From an uncultured archaeon (GTDB lineage Archaea > Halobacteriota > Methanosarcinia > Methanosarcinales > Methanoperedenaceae): a DNA stretch of 10,934 nt. Shown here piece by piece: positions 1 to 6,384 of this stretch; positions within the stretch are counted from its first letter, which is position 1; every line of letters starts with the position of its first letter. The DNA is taken from NCBI GenBank assembly GCA_902386085.1, contig CABMIA010000124.1, positions 1 through 10,934 on the forward strand, written 5' to 3'. A program made the translations under genes and the position numbers. Under the pieces are notes generated by a model, which was given only the letters and a program-made list of their open reading frames with translations, did not search any database and was not told the origin of the DNA.

Positions 1-153
1 AATAGAAATATGCTGGTGGTGCTGCACCAGAAATCCGGCCATCCGGTTGCTGAGAGAGTGAGGAGGGAGTTTGTGGTTTATACCGTGACGGTGGAGAACA
101 GGGAGGCGCTGGTAGATGAGATTGCTGGGGTGATAAATAAAGGCAAGAGTTAG
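1..153 (+). CDS. C-terminal fragment, probable GNAT-type acetyltransferase module (partial)
   Basis: An open frame enters from the left edge and ends at a TAG, giving the last 50 residues of a protein. Codons are GC-rich in the third position, like the core genes here, which supports real coding. The segment starting NRNMLVVLHQKSGHPV resembles the end of GNAT acetyltransferase domains, where an N-x-x-ML helix is followed by a Gly-x-Pro-Val turn and a last beta strand (here VVYTVTVEN). Such domains occur alone or fused to ADP-forming acyl-CoA synthetases, so either is possible. With no acetyl-CoA binding motif inside the window the assignment stays tentative. The stop codon is one base away from the stop of the convergent STAND gene. 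Confidence 0.5.
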   Translation, partial: NRNMLVVLHQKSGHPVAERVRREFVVYTVTVENREALVDEIAGVINKGKS

Positions 154-154
154 T

Positions 155-2833
155 TCAATCATAAACGGAGCTACCTTTTAACTGAATATCCTTCAGCAGC
201 TTTTCCGCCTTCTCCATCGCAGGCACATACCCGCACGCCGCCCTCTCCTTTGCGATTTCGCCGTGCTCTCTCGCTTTCGCAATATCGTCAGCATCAAGAT
301 AGAACTTGGACAGGAAGTTTTGTATATCCGTTTGCTTCAGCCTGTATTCGCATCTGTCCGCGATTTGCAGGGCTTCGAGTGCGAATTTCAATGCCTCTGG
401 TTTGCGGTTCTGTTTGAACCTGAGTTTGGCAAGTTCTAAAAGGATATCTGGTTCATATTCTACAAGATTGATCTTTCTGTCTCTGATTAAGGCTTCGATT
501 AAATGCTTCTCTGATTCTGGAAGATTTCCATTCATGAGATGGGCTGCGCCTAGTAAGTATTCTGCCTCGATTATGTCTCTTTCAACTTTTTCGGCATCTG
601 CAAGTTCACGGGCTTTACTTGCATATTCGAGAGCTTCTTCGGCGTTGGACATGAGGAGTGCACTAAGAGAGCGATATGCAAATATTGTCCCTATTTGTTG
701 TTTTAGAGTTTGATCAACCATTTTCATAGCAATAGAGGATTCTAGCTCCGAGTTCTTGAATTCACCTTGAAATGCCAATACTCGACTTAGTTCATGGTGA
801 CCATTAGCTTCAACAAATTCAAAATTAATCTCACGGCAGATTTCAATTGAGCGCATATAATTGGATTCAGCAGCTATGAGTTCGCCTATCTGAAATCGAG
901 CCAGAGAGAGATTGTTCAAACCGATGGCAACATTTATTTTATTTTCTCGAATTGCTATTTGATTCTCATACAAATGCACAGCCCGTCTGGGCTGTCCTGA
1001 AAGCGAATAAGAGATCGCAAGTAAATTCATCGTCCACGCCCGAGCACTTTCGTCTCTCAATCCTGACGGTTTATCTTCACCTTGGGGAAAGAGAGAACGG
1101 AGAAGTTCGATTATAGTTTGATACGCTCCAAATCTATAATATAATTTAACTGCAAGTCTGTCACAAAACAATTCCCTTGCCTCATCATACCTCCCAGCCC
1201 TTAATGTATGGTGGTATAACTCAATAACTGGCGTCAGATCAACCACCGACTCGATTTTTTCCGATTCCGGAATTATAGCAAAATAATATCTAAGATCAGT
1301 ATGAACTTTTTCCTTGTTTCTTAGCCTATCATAAAAATATTTTCTCACGATGGGATGCAAATCAAATTTGTTGTTCTTCTTATCCCAAAATAACAGTCCT
1401 CTATCCATAAGTTCAAGTAAAACTTTGTTTAATTTTTCTTCTCCACCAAACTCATTAAAAATTACAATAGCATCCCAATCCATTGGATTTCGGAATGCAG
1501 CGAGCTTGCTGATAAATTCCTGCTTTTTCTTATCCAGCGCATTGTAAGCAAGTTCTAAAATGTTATGTCCTTCTTTACCTTTCAATTCGGGTATCGGATT
1601 GTATTTCAGCCATTCCTTTATATCTCCGGGATTTTTGTAGTCACGTACAATCATACCCGAAAGCAATCTGAGAGATAGCGGATGATAACCAACGCTTTCA
1701 CAAGCCATTTCTATTTCTGCTCTTGTTCCTCTAACGCCCTGACGCTGGAAAAATTCAAAAGCGTCTTCCTTATCCATTTGTTCTAAATCCTTTCGCAAAC
1801 AGCCTGCTAAACCATCAAGCTCTTTGGGATACAAACGACTGGTCAGCAATGTTTTTGTCTTCATATCGCCGCTCGTCAGCCATTGAAGAAACATACCGCA
1901 ATTCGGCTCGATGCAGGAACGGAAGTCCCCTCTATCATCCTTTTTAATTTCATCACCCTGATAAGGAGAGCCCAAATTGTAGTAATTGCGTAGAACCCTT
2001 TCAACTCCGTCAAGCACCATAAGATAGCGATTTTCTGACAGGATTTTATGCAGGAATTCCATCTTGTCCCTTGTTGATGCAAGCTTGTTCCAATCAACTT
2101 CATCCTCACTGAAATATTCTATAGCCTTCCTGAGAAATCTATCAAAGCCTGCCTCGCTATCATAGAATGACCACCATAAAATCTTCCTTGGCTGTTCATC
2201 ACTTCCTTTAATATCTTCAGTGAGCCAATGCCATGCCAAAGCTGTTTTTCCCATACCCCCCATAGCAATAAGAGACAACATGGGATGAGAATCTTTTCTC
2301 AGCCAATTTGTTAACATTTCTCTCTCTTGCTTTCTGCCTGTAAAGTTCTCATGTATTGGATAGACAGGATAATATGCAGGGGGGATAGGAAATTTTTGAA
2401 TGTCCAGCTTTAGTTTATCATAAAATTCCTCAGGAGTGGTATAAAATGAGCATGTATGTTTTTTAAGTGAATTACGAAATCCAGCAATAGATTCTTGATT
2501 TTTATCCCTGAAATCAGGGGTAGAAGGCCACGGATGTTTATCATCCATCAGATAAATTCTAACAGGAATCTTATTCTTCAGAGCATGTTCATACTCCAAT
2601 TGTGTTATTGAAATCGTCTGCCCATCGGGAATATTCCCATATCTATACGCAACAATGAGAACCAGAGCATCGCATTCTTCTACTTTCTCAGGGCAAAATT
2701 CCGTAGGTTCGTGTGTATGGCTCTGAAAAGTTTCCATCCCCACAAATTCATTTCCACTATCTTCAATAGCCTTCCATGCTTTAACCCGATACTCCTTCAA
2801 GTCCAAATAAGTAGAGCTAACAAAAATTTTCAT
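155..2833 (-). CDS. DUF4062-STAND NTPase-TPR protein, candidate immune sensor
   Basis: A protein of 892 residues with three parts. Residues 1-95 are a DUF4062 domain (MKIFVSSTYLDLKEYR start, then CDALVLIVAYRYG and a SITQLEYEHAL helix), which I recall as related to the TIR fold. Residues 160-500 are a STAND/NB-ARC-like ATPase: Walker A AMGGMGKTA (Lys196), Walker B LMVLDG (Asp275), a TSR sensor near 333 and a GYHPL motif near 383. Residues 520-880 are helical repeats of TPR type (for example LLAISYSLSGQPRRAVHLYE). In known STAND proteins the repeats sense a signal, the ATPase oligomerises and the N-terminal domain acts; a phage-defence role here is inference. The ATG at 2833 is preferred over in-frame TTG 2848 and GTG 2845 because the DUF4062 family begins at this MKIF and a GGTGG lies 8 bases upstream. 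The gene is AT-richer than trm1 and ppsA and stands alone. Confidence 0.88.
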   Translation of the reverse strand: MKIFVSSTYLDLKEYRVKAWKAIEDSGNEFVGMETFQSHTHEPTEFCPEKVEECDALVLIVAYRYGNIPDGQTISITQLEYEHALKNKIPVRIYLMDDKHPWPSTPDFRDKNQESIAGFRNSLKKHTCSFYTTPEEFYDKLKLDIQKFPIPPAYYPVYPIHENFTGRKQEREMLTNWLRKDSHPMLSLIAMGGMGKTALAWHWLTEDIKGSDEQPRKILWWSFYDSEAGFDRFLRKAIEYFSEDEVDWNKLASTRDKMEFLHKILSENRYLMVLDGVERVLRNYYNLGSPYQGDEIKKDDRGDFRSCIEPNCGMFLQWLTSGDMKTKTLLTSRLYPKELDGLAGCLRKDLEQMDKEDAFEFFQRQGVRGTRAEIEMACESVGYHPLSLRLLSGMIVRDYKNPGDIKEWLKYNPIPELKGKEGHNILELAYNALDKKKQEFISKLAAFRNPMDWDAIVIFNEFGGEEKLNKVLLELMDRGLLFWDKKNNKFDLHPIVRKYFYDRLRNKEKVHTDLRYYFAIIPESEKIESVVDLTPVIELYHHTLRAGRYDEARELFCDRLAVKLYYRFGAYQTIIELLRSLFPQGEDKPSGLRDESARAWTMNLLAISYSLSGQPRRAVHLYENQIAIRENKINVAIGLNNLSLARFQIGELIAAESNYMRSIEICREINFEFVEANGHHELSRVLAFQGEFKNSELESSIAMKMVDQTLKQQIGTIFAYRSLSALLMSNAEEALEYASKARELADAEKVERDIIEAEYLLGAAHLMNGNLPESEKHLIEALIRDRKINLVEYEPDILLELAKLRFKQNRKPEALKFALEALQIADRCEYRLKQTDIQNFLSKFYLDADDIAKAREHGEIAKERAACGYVPAMEKAEKLLKDIQLKGSSVYD

Positions 2834-2893
2834 CCTTTTGACCACCAAAAATTGGGGTTAGATCACCAATCGCATATACATTCTCTATGCCTT

Positions 2894-2902
2894 CTTAATA
2901 TT
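2894..2902 (-). promoter_or_regulatory. Possible TATA box of the STAND gene
   Basis: On the minus strand AAATATTAA lies about 60 bases before the ATG at 2833, which would put transcription start near 2872 and give a leader of about 40 bases. A second AT-rich candidate, TATATG, lies nearer at about 2873-2878. The choice between them is uncertain. Confidence 0.3.
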
Positions 2903-2980
2903 TGCTAATTATCAACTCCACTTACTTGAGGAAATTCAAACAATCGCTCAATCCCCCTTCCCTCTGCGTTATTACTCTCC

Positions 2981-2994
2981 TATATGTTTAAAAA
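2981..2994 (+). promoter_or_regulatory. TATA box of trm1
   Basis: TATATGTTTAAAAA ends 25 bases before the trm1 ATG. With the usual archaeal spacing of about 25 bases, transcription would begin at about 3010-3016, so the message would be nearly leaderless. This agrees with the lack of any Shine-Dalgarno match before the ATG. Confidence 0.55.
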
Positions 2995-3019
2995 CCATCC
3001 CAGTTAATATGGGCTCTCG

Positions 3020-4168
3020 ATGCTTACCAAAATAATCACAGAAGGCACGACAAGAGTCGAAGTACCAGTCCCTGACGAAACCTCAAGTTTCCCCCCGTCT
3101 TCAGCTGCGGTCTTTTATAACCCTGCCATGCGGATGAACCGGGACATTGCAGTGGCAGCTATAGCATGTTTTTCAAGAAATAATCCTGATTATACCTATC
3201 TTGACGCCCTCTCAGCCTCCGGCATCCGGGGGCTTCGGATAGCAAATGAAATCGGTCTTAATACCACGATGAGTGACTGGGAAGAGACCTCCTTCGAGCT
3301 CATAAGAAGAAATATAGAACTTAACAGCCTCACGAACTGCACAGCGATAAAAAGGAACGCCAACGTAGTGATGCTCGATAACAGCTTCGATATCATAGAC
3401 CTTGACCCCTTTGGAACCCCGGCGCCGTTCCTGGATGCAGCATGCTTTTCAACGAAGCGTCTCCTCTGCGTGACAGCCACGGACACTGCGCCACTTTGCG
3501 GCGCGCATAAGAAAGCGGGGATCAGGAACTATGCCGCTGTGCCCCTTAAGACCGAATATTATCCTGAGATGGGGGTGAGAATTCTTATGGGCGCGGTTGC
3601 GAGGACGCTTACAAAATATGATAAAGCAATGATGCCCCTGCTTTCTTACGCCTCGGCACATTATGTCAGGATATTTTCGGCGATGAAAAAAGGTATTAAA
3701 GAAGCGGACGGATGCCTGGAAAGTATGGGATTTGTCTTGCATTGCTTTAATTGCGGCGCGAGGGATTGGAAATACGGGCTTGCTGCGCACATAAAAGAAG
3801 AATGCCCTGTGTGCGGGCATAAAACGTCGCTTGCAGGGCCTCTATGGCTTGGCGGGCTGCATGATAAGGACTTTTGCGGAGAAGTGTCAGGCGAGATCGA
3901 GAAGCGCGGGTTTAAAGAGGCGCAGAAACTCATCCTGACATGCAGGGATGAGATTGATATACCCCTGCATTACGATTACCATAAAATTTGTAAGGCGCTC
4001 GGGTTGACCGCGATGCCCACGGATGAACTCATTGTGGCTTTGAGGAAGAGAGGATTTCGGGCTTCACGTACGCACTTTTCCGGGATTTCTTTCAAGACGG
4101 ATGCAGGGATGGAGGAGATAAGTAAGACTGTACTGGAATTGGCCAAAAAGTACAAGCAACAGGATTAA
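3020..4168 (+). CDS. trm1: tRNA (guanine26-N2)-dimethyltransferase Trm1
   Basis: A complete Trm1 of 382 residues, the usual archaeal length. The enzyme transfers one or two methyl groups from S-adenosylmethionine to N2 of G26 at the hinge between the D and anticodon stems of tRNA. Visible signatures are the N-terminal SSAAVFYNPAMRMNRD segment, the SAM-binding LDALSASGIRGLR (61-73), the motif DLDPFGTPAPF (127-137) and ATDTAPLCG (153-161). The C-terminal half carries a probable zinc site with Cys242, Cys245, Cys262 and Cys265. The ATG fits the family start; an upstream ATG at 3009 is out of frame. The gene is monocistronic, divergent from the STAND gene and convergent with the EthD-like gene. 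Assignment is firm. Confidence 0.97.
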   Translation: MLTKIITEGTTRVEVPVPDETSSFPPSSAAVFYNPAMRMNRDIAVAAIACFSRNNPDYTYLDALSASGIRGLRIANEIGLNTTMSDWEETSFELIRRNIELNSLTNCTAIKRNANVVMLDNSFDIIDLDPFGTPAPFLDAACFSTKRLLCVTATDTAPLCGAHKKAGIRNYAAVPLKTEYYPEMGVRILMGAVARTLTKYDKAMMPLLSYASAHYVRIFSAMKKGIKEADGCLESMGFVLHCFNCGARDWKYGLAAHIKEECPVCGHKTSLAGPLWLGGLHDKDFCGEVSGEIEKRGFKEAQKLILTCRDEIDIPLHYDYHKICKALGLTAMPTDELIVALRKRGFRASRTHFSGISFKTDAGMEEISKTVLELAKKYKQQD

Positions 4169-4213
4169 ATCTCAATTCAATGAGCTTTAATGTTTGCAAA
4201 TCATCTTTTCAAA

Positions 4214-4522
4214 TCAATACAGGGTTTGCGTTATCGGAAAGACTTTGAACTTGTCCTCTGGAACAAAATCCAATACGTCATCGACAACAATTTTCATGGC
4301 AGGAGAATTCATCATAGCGTTGAAGTCTGTGCCAGGTTTGAATTTTACAATGGCCATCTGGTAGAAGGATTCATCATCCACTTTCAACACTTCCGCACTC
4401 TCAACAACGTTTCCTGCATTTTCTTCGAAAACAGCTAAATGTTTCTGATATCTTTTATCGAATTTTTTCTTATCTTCCGGCTGATGGTACATTACTATAA
4501 ATCCTATATTTTTTTCTGGCAT
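4214..4522 (-). CDS. EthD-like dimeric alpha-beta barrel protein
   Basis: A small soluble protein of 102 residues. The early beta strand IGFIVMYHQPED, the acidic-basic helix KKKFDKRYQKHL, the strand YQMAIVKFK and the FNAMMNSPAMKIVVDDVLDFVPE segment match EthD-domain proteins, which are ferredoxin-like folds that usually dimerise. EthD itself accompanies a bacterial ether-degrading P450, but most members, this one included, have no known reaction. No partner enzyme lies nearby and the gene has its own promoter, so it is probably monocistronic. The ATG at 4522 is chosen over the in-frame GTG at 4531 because that GTG lies inside the Shine-Dalgarno sequence. Confidence 0.75.
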   Translation of the reverse strand: MPEKNIGFIVMYHQPEDKKKFDKRYQKHLAVFEENAGNVVESAEVLKVDDESFYQMAIVKFKPGTDFNAMMNSPAMKIVVDDVLDFVPEDKFKVFPITQTLY

Positions 4523-4527
4523 TTCTA

Positions 4528-4535
4528 CCACCTCC
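4528..4535 (-). promoter_or_regulatory. Strong Shine-Dalgarno site of the EthD-like gene
   Basis: GGAGGTGG on the minus strand matches the 16S rRNA 3' end almost perfectly. A six-base spacer runs from GGAGGTG to the ATG at 4522. The site contains the alternative GTG codon and therefore decides the start. Confidence 0.75.
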
Positions 4536-4556
4536 TTTTTTGCTTGAATCTCATGT

Positions 4557-4566
4557 TATTTAAAAT
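4557..4566 (-). promoter_or_regulatory. TATA box of the EthD-like gene
   Basis: TTTTAAATAA on the minus strand places transcription start near 4535-4537, just before the Shine-Dalgarno sequence, so the leader would be very short. The 137 bases between this gene and the nucleotidyltransferase stop at 4660 show no other convincing element. Confidence 0.45.
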
Positions 4567-4659
4567 CTTCGGGGTATAACATTACTGATTTTTTATTTTT
4601 AGATTGATTGTAGAGACATCTCAACATTCTCTTTTTATGCCAGTATTCTTTTATGCAGT

Positions 4660-4929
4660 TCATCCATAGATTTTTTGCCCAGTTTCTTCTACGAGGTCGT
4701 TGAATGATGATTTTTTAGAAAGATCAATAAGATGAACGGGCTTCGATAGATTTTTGAATAATTCAGCATAAAATTTGAAGAATACCCGTGGTTCGATTCC
4801 TTTTATTCCAAGGTCGATGTCATTGGCTTTTTCGCCTTTTTTCAATGATGAGCCAAATAAGATTATAGACGAAACTTTGTATTTTTTTGCATACCGTACA
4901 ATTATTTTTTCATCATTTTCGGATATCAT
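4660..4929 (-). CDS. MNT-type nucleotidyltransferase, MntA-like (second of cassette)
   Basis: An 89-residue minimal nucleotidyltransferase. The core motif is visible: Gly26-Ser27 in LFGSSLKKG, then Asp37 and Asp39 in NDIDLG, and a likely third acidic residue Asp69 in VHLIDL. Members of this fold transfer nucleotides; MntA of the best-studied MNT/HEPN pair AMPylates and silences its HEPN toxin. The gene overlaps the end of the HEPN gene by 17 bases, so the two are almost certainly translated together, and this is the likelier cognate antitoxin by position. The end (QKIYG) is normal for the family. The Shine-Dalgarno match is weak, as expected for coupled translation. Target and activity are inferred only. 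Confidence 0.83.
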   Translation of the reverse strand: MISENDEKIIVRYAKKYKVSSIILFGSSLKKGEKANDIDLGIKGIEPRVFFKFYAELFKNLSKPVHLIDLSKKSSFNDLVEETGQKIYG

Positions 4930-5308
4930 TCTTAGAATATTCCTCGGCTAGCTCAATAAATTCTTTTGCCTGCTGAATGAGCGTCAGGGCTTTTTCCTTA
5001 CTTACAGAACCCGGACTGCCATAATCACCCATCTGCCTCAACTCAAAAGCTGATATCAGCGAATCCCGCATTTTCTTAGGGAAAATCTTTGTTTTGATAA
5101 ACTCTTTTCCAAAGGCAGCGATTACTGCTGAGTGCTTGGAGAAAGAGAGATTTTTGGACAACAGCACCACTTCGGTGGCGTAAAACATAGCATAGTATGA
5201 CCTGCCTGCTGAAAAGTCATAAAATCCACCGTCAAATAACATTTCAGCAGCTTTCAGGCTCTCTTTAGCTTTCGTTAGAAGTTCAGGGATGTCGTTTTCT
5301 TCCTTCAA
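4913..5308 (-). CDS. HEPN-domain protein of UPF0332 type
   Basis: A 131-residue all-helical HEPN protein. The signature is SAGRSYYAMFYATEVVLL (33-50), followed by SKHSAVIAAFGKEF (57-70) and FELRQMGDY (88-96), the pattern of the UPF0332 branch. HEPN proteins next to MNT nucleotidyltransferases are often toxins that cut RNA. The catalytic R-x(4-6)-H motif of active HEPN ribonucleases is not visible here: Arg36 and Arg91 are present but no histidine follows at the right distance. It may therefore be a non-nuclease partner or use another site. The start is probably TTG at 5308, sharing TTGA with the stop of the upstream gene, with an AAGG nine bases before it; the next in-frame ATG would remove the first helix. 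Confidence 0.85.
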   Translation of the reverse strand: MKEENDIPELLTKAKESLKAAEMLFDGGFYDFSAGRSYYAMFYATEVVLLSKNLSFSKHSAVIAAFGKEFIKTKIFPKKMRDSLISAFELRQMGDYGSPGSVSKEKALTLIQQAKEFIELAEEYSKNDIRK

Positions 5309-5634
5309 ATGAGGATACCTTCTTTCTTTGCGTTAAGGATAATTGGTAATCTTCTTGTATTATATTGCTTTAAGTCGAAGGGAATTATGGAGATCAATGT
5401 ATCATATACAAAGTCCAATTGATGAATTTCTTTGGAGCATCTCTCTATTTCATCTATCGGATTTTGCATATTGTCTAAAAGAATAATTAGGTCAATATCA
5501 GAGCCTTCGACTGCATCACCACGCGCATAAGAGCCGTATAAGATGATGCCTTTTAATCTTGTTCCGTAGATTTTTTGGAGGATGGATTTGGCTCTTTTCA
5601 AGATTTCCTCGATGTCATTGATGTTTCTTTTCAT
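5305..5634 (-). CDS. MNT-type nucleotidyltransferase (first of cassette)
   Basis: A 109-residue nucleotidyltransferase of the polymerase-beta fold. The motif GSYARGD (34-40) is followed by SDIDL with Asp46 and Asp48; Asp74 in QLDFVYD is the likely third metal ligand. It leads a three-gene cassette, with HEPN and a second nucleotidyltransferase behind it, and its TGA overlaps the HEPN start codon. It differs clearly from the second enzyme: a full GSYARGD loop, a longer C-terminus and a different flank. The two are therefore not a recent duplication. A GGAG five bases before the ATG supports the start. It begins 39 bases after the unknown gene ending at 5674, and no good TATA box is seen in that gap, so co-transcription with ppsA is possible. 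Confidence 0.87.
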   Translation of the reverse strand: MKRNINDIEEILKRAKSILQKIYGTRLKGIILYGSYARGDAVEGSDIDLIILLDNMQNPIDEIERCSKEIHQLDFVYDTLISIIPFDLKQYNTRRLPIILNAKKEGILI

Positions 5635-5673
5635 GTTATCTCCACAACATCTAAGGTTCTTTTCTAAGAAAGG

Positions 5674-6384
5674 TCACAAACACATTGTTGGAGTGAAGGT
5701 CTCATCTAGTTTTGGATATTTTGTCTTATATTTATTTAGTAGCAATTCAAGTTGATGTTTTAATTCTTCATTTTTCGTTAAAAAGAAGAATACAATCTCA
5801 TTATCTGAAATTTGTAATGGACTATTCTTTGTTCGTATTTCCAATTCTTTGGCTCTTCTGCACCGATATCCAATGTGGGGTTCCCTTGGAAATTGTTGAT
5901 ATATCATTAATATTGACCATGCATCCATTTTAGTATAAAGGTCTTCAACTTCATTATAAAGAAGATGCTTCTTGTTATAATTCTTGATTTCCAATCCATT
6001 ATCAGGATCTAAAAAAATCAAAGAGCGTGAAAAAAATTGCGATTTTTCTTTTATTTTGTTAAAATAGTTCCCTCTTTCACGATTAATAAATTTGTCGTAA
6101 CAGATATGTATTTCCATTCCATATGATTTGAAATAACTCTCTATCTCTTTGACATCTCTTTTATCACGTTTTCTGCAGCAGTCCAAGAAATTCTTTAATT
6201 TTTCATTTTGCACCCCTGCTTTGGCTTTACTGTAATCATTTTTGTTGCCATCTCTATTATTGTCGTTTTCTGTTAACATCGGGATAAATAAAACACGTTT
6301 AGGTAAAGCATTTTCTTGGCAGATTCGTGAAATTAAATCGTACTTAAACAAATCTCTAATGTCTCCAAAATATTGATTTTTCAT
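5674..6384 (-). CDS. Uncharacterised protein, possible RlmJ-like methyltransferase
   Basis: A 236-residue protein I cannot assign to a named family. It begins MKNQYFGDIRDLFKYDLISRI and has SLIFLDPDNGLEIK at 121-134, preceded by a hydrophobic strand. The pair of a Gly-Asp-x-x-Asp-x-x-Lys-Tyr N-terminus and a strand ending in D-P-D-N-G recalls RlmJ-type rRNA adenine methyltransferases (GNxADxLKH near the start, IDPPYE as motif IV). The resemblance is short, and no clear Gly-rich SAM loop is seen. IYQQFPRE (161-168) may belong to a late core strand. The protein is soluble and Lys-rich. Its gene is much more AT-rich than ppsA, yet its ATG overlaps the ppsA stop by four bases (ATGA), so it looks like a foreign gene now read with ppsA. 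Confidence 0.6.
   Translation of the reverse strand: MKNQYFGDIRDLFKYDLISRICQENALPKRVLFIPMLTENDNNRDGNKNDYSKAKAGVQNEKLKNFLDCCRKRDKRDVKEIESYFKSYGMEIHICYDKFINRERGNYFNKIKEKSQFFSRSLIFLDPDNGLEIKNYNKKHLLYNEVEDLYTKMDAWSILMIYQQFPREPHIGYRCRRAKELEIRTKNSPLQISDNEIVFFFLTKNEELKHQLELLLNKYKTKYPKLDETFTPTMCL

Noticed and set aside
306..713. A 135-residue plus-strand open frame inside the STAND gene
   Set aside because: Ser/Ala/Arg-rich translation with no domain, antisense to a clearly coding TPR region; a composition shadow.
4172..4185. Short inverted repeat after trm1 as a terminator
   Set aside because: Only four pairs (CTCA/TGAG), with no T-run behind it; too weak to call.
4650..4675. Possible frameshifted C-terminal extension of the second nucleotidyltransferase
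   Set aside because: A neighbouring frame continues for a few codons, but the protein already ends in the usual IYG of its family at normal length.
5661..5671. Small near-palindrome TTTCTAAGAAA before the first nucleotidyltransferase
   Set aside because: Short and AT-rich; expected by chance in this composition and not followed by a T-tract.
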